Below, one piece after another: positions 62,854-64,000 of a stretch of DNA of 64,000 nucleotides. This DNA comes from Thermoplasmata archaeon (GTDB lineage Archaea; Thermoplasmatota; Thermoplasmata; Thermoplasmatales; GCA-001856825). The translations under genes and the position numbers were made by a program. The stretch's first letter is position 1; each line of letters starts with the position of its first letter. The notes beneath the pieces were generated by a model. The model saw only the letters and a program-made list of their open reading frames with translations, did not search any database and was not told where the DNA came from. The stretch is from the NCBI GenBank assembly GCA_021797855.1, contig JAJZYX010000003.1:1-64000 (forward strand), read 5' to 3'.

Positions 62854-63000
62854 GAAATGTCAATGCCTCCACGATTTAAGTTTTTTCTTAATCCGAGGAA
62901 CGATCATCCTCCGGAAAACTGAAGAGATTTTATCAGTTGCAAACTCTTGATCAGCTTTTCTTTCACCAAGATTTAATTATCTTTGTGTAGATTTGAGAAT

Positions 63001-63960
63001 GTGAAAGCAATAGTGATTAGACAGCCTGGAGGATTTGAAAATACTAAAGTAGAAGACGTGGAAAAACCTAAGGGACCAATTACTGTACGGGTAACTTACG
63101 CGGGTTTGAATCCGGTGGACATAAACGTCGTACTGGGAAAGGTGAACTACACCATCTCGCCTTACCCGCACATCCCGGGAGCCGAATTCGTTGGGATAGT
63201 CGAGAGAGTACAGAATTCGAAGAAATTCAAGATTGGTGACAGGGTTGTTGTCTACCCGAGGGTATATGACCAAACATGCGACAGGTGCAGGGGTGGGATG
63301 GAAGAACTCTGCAGGAACGGAAGCGTCATGGGAGTTGGGTGCAATGGGGGGTTCTCAGAATACTTCGCCACTGATGAGGCCCATTTGGAACACATACCGG
63401 ATTCAATGAGTTTTGAAGATGTGGTATCTCTTCCTGTAGGTGGATTAACCGCTTATCATGCTCTAAAGAGAGCGGGTCTGAAGCAGGGGGAAAAACTGCT
63501 GGTAGTAGGTGCCTCGGGTAACACTGGGACGTATGCTGTCGCATTAGGAAAGCTAATGGGAGCAGAGGTGTACTATTCCTCAAGGAAGAAGCTAGTCGAG
63601 GATTATGGTTCGGTTGAATGGAAGAATGAAAAGGTTGATGTGATAGTTAACTCCCTTGGGACAGAGGCATGGGAACCCTATGTTGATTTCCTTGACACGA
63701 GCGGAAGGGTGGTCACATTCGGAACCCTAACCGGAAAGGAAGTAAAGCTTAATATTGCTCACCTTTATACTGGAGAGAGATCTATCATCGGCTCGACAGC
63801 AGGGTCCCGCAGGGAGTTTAGCGAGCTGATAGAACTTGCTCACAAAAATAACATTAAGAGCAGAGTATGGAAAACATTCAAACTAGAGGATTATAATACG
63901 GCCATAGGGGAATATGGAAAGCGGGAGGGAAGGATAGTTCTCAAGGTATCAGAGGGCTGA
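63001..63960 (+). CDS. MDR-family (zinc-type alcohol dehydrogenase-like) oxidoreductase lacking catalytic zinc ligands
   Basis: A 319-residue NAD(P)-dependent MDR protein. It has the glycine-rich nucleotide motif (VVGASGNTGTYAV) and 'GDRVVVYPRVYDQTCDRCRG' with part of the structural zinc lobe (three Cys: CDRC and ELC). The catalytic-zinc positions C-G-x-D and GHE are replaced by LNPVD and GAE, as in quinone-reductase-like members. I chose GTG 63001, 25 bp after a TATA-like box (gatttaattatc); the frame extends to an ATG at 62983 that overlaps the box. Substrate unknown. Confidence 0.83.
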   Translation: MKAIVIRQPGGFENTKVEDVEKPKGPITVRVTYAGLNPVDINVVLGKVNYTISPYPHIPGAEFVGIVERVQNSKKFKIGDRVVVYPRVYDQTCDRCRGGMEELCRNGSVMGVGCNGGFSEYFATDEAHLEHIPDSMSFEDVVSLPVGGLTAYHALKRAGLKQGEKLLVVGASGNTGTYAVALGKLMGAEVYYSSRKKLVEDYGSVEWKNEKVDVIVNSLGTEAWEPYVDFLDTSGRVVTFGTLTGKEVKLNIAHLYTGERSIIGSTAGSRREFSELIELAHKNNIKSRVWKTFKLEDYNTAIGEYGKREGRIVLKVSEG

Positions 63961-64000
63961 GTTCCTCACTCTCTCACCTCTCAGGTTACCACAACAGAAG

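Noticed and set aside
1-64000. CRISPR arrays, insertion sequences, prophage or toxin-antitoxin modules
   Set aside because: Reading through found no regular direct repeats, transposase or integrase motifs or typical TA pairs.

Overview
The window looks like chromosome from a thermoacidophile-type euryarchaeon of the class Thermoplasmata, a relative of Thermoplasma but not a species I can name. Direct support comes from archaeal-only or archaeal-type genes: ribosomal protein eL40, RNase P subunit Rpp21, the archaeal-type phosphoglycerate mutase, bifunctional FBP aldolase/phosphatase, pantoate kinase, CobY, TrpB2, an archaeal/eukaryotic-type ProRS, and a nicotinate phosphoribosyltransferase closely resembling the Thermoplasma acidophilum enzyme as I remember it. 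Most genes have a TATA-like box centred about 25 bp before the start codon and no Shine-Dalgarno, which implies leaderless mRNAs. Internal operon genes overlap by 1-25 nt. Coding density is very high, and no insertion sequence, CRISPR array or prophage was seen.

Layout. 1-8.5 kb: 5' end of a possible S9 peptidase, a membrane-anchored orphan, two convergent peptide-type ABC permeases, an LsrF-family aldolase, a tandem ThyX-like protein whose two halves have lost complementary parts of the active-site motif, a RhaD-like aldolase/dehydrogenase fusion and a Bcp peroxiredoxin. 8.5-17 kb: TruD, a CPBP protease with a zinc ribbon, homoserine dehydrogenase, a TPR protein, ApgM, a DUF92 protein, KptA overlapping tRNA-Ala, an isochorismatase-like hydrolase and tRNA-Ser. 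17-29 kb: CbiZ, TrpB2, DUF1015, tRNA-Thr, an APC permease, eL40, a minus-strand cysS-pncA-pncB-pcp-like group, and a divergent coaBC-pantoate kinase pair.

29-40.3 kb is a cobalamin acquisition and remodelling locus. One arm (minus strand) runs cobT - APC permease - cbiA - btuF - btuC - btuD. The other (plus strand) runs a 51-aa orphan - cobS - cobY - cbiB - cobD - cbiP. With CbiZ at 17.4-18.1 kb this gives import, removal of the old lower ligand, amidation, aminopropanol attachment, GTP activation and final assembly. No early corrin-ring genes are present. A 35-bp element is repeated in front of cobT and btuF (28 of 35 positions identical), which I take as a candidate shared operator. MeaB, a chaperone of B12-dependent mutases, lies at 53 kb.

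40-64 kb: acylphosphatase, AhpC-type peroxiredoxin, purM, a tRNA m2G10 methyltransferase, a minus-strand group of a SufR-like regulator - queE - AMMECR1 - pyrC - rnp4, the divergent sufCBDSU operon with meaB, FBP aldolase/phosphatase, pheS, a decayed pstB pseudogene, proS, small membrane proteins, a DtxR/MntR-type regulator, tRNA-Val, glnA and a zinc-poor MDR oxidoreductase.

Points most worth a second look: the split-motif double ThyX; the B12 locus with its embedded permease, 51-aa protein and repeated element; the tRNA-Ala gene that contains the stop codon of kptA; the Pcp-like protein lacking two of three catalytic residues; and the pstB remnant.
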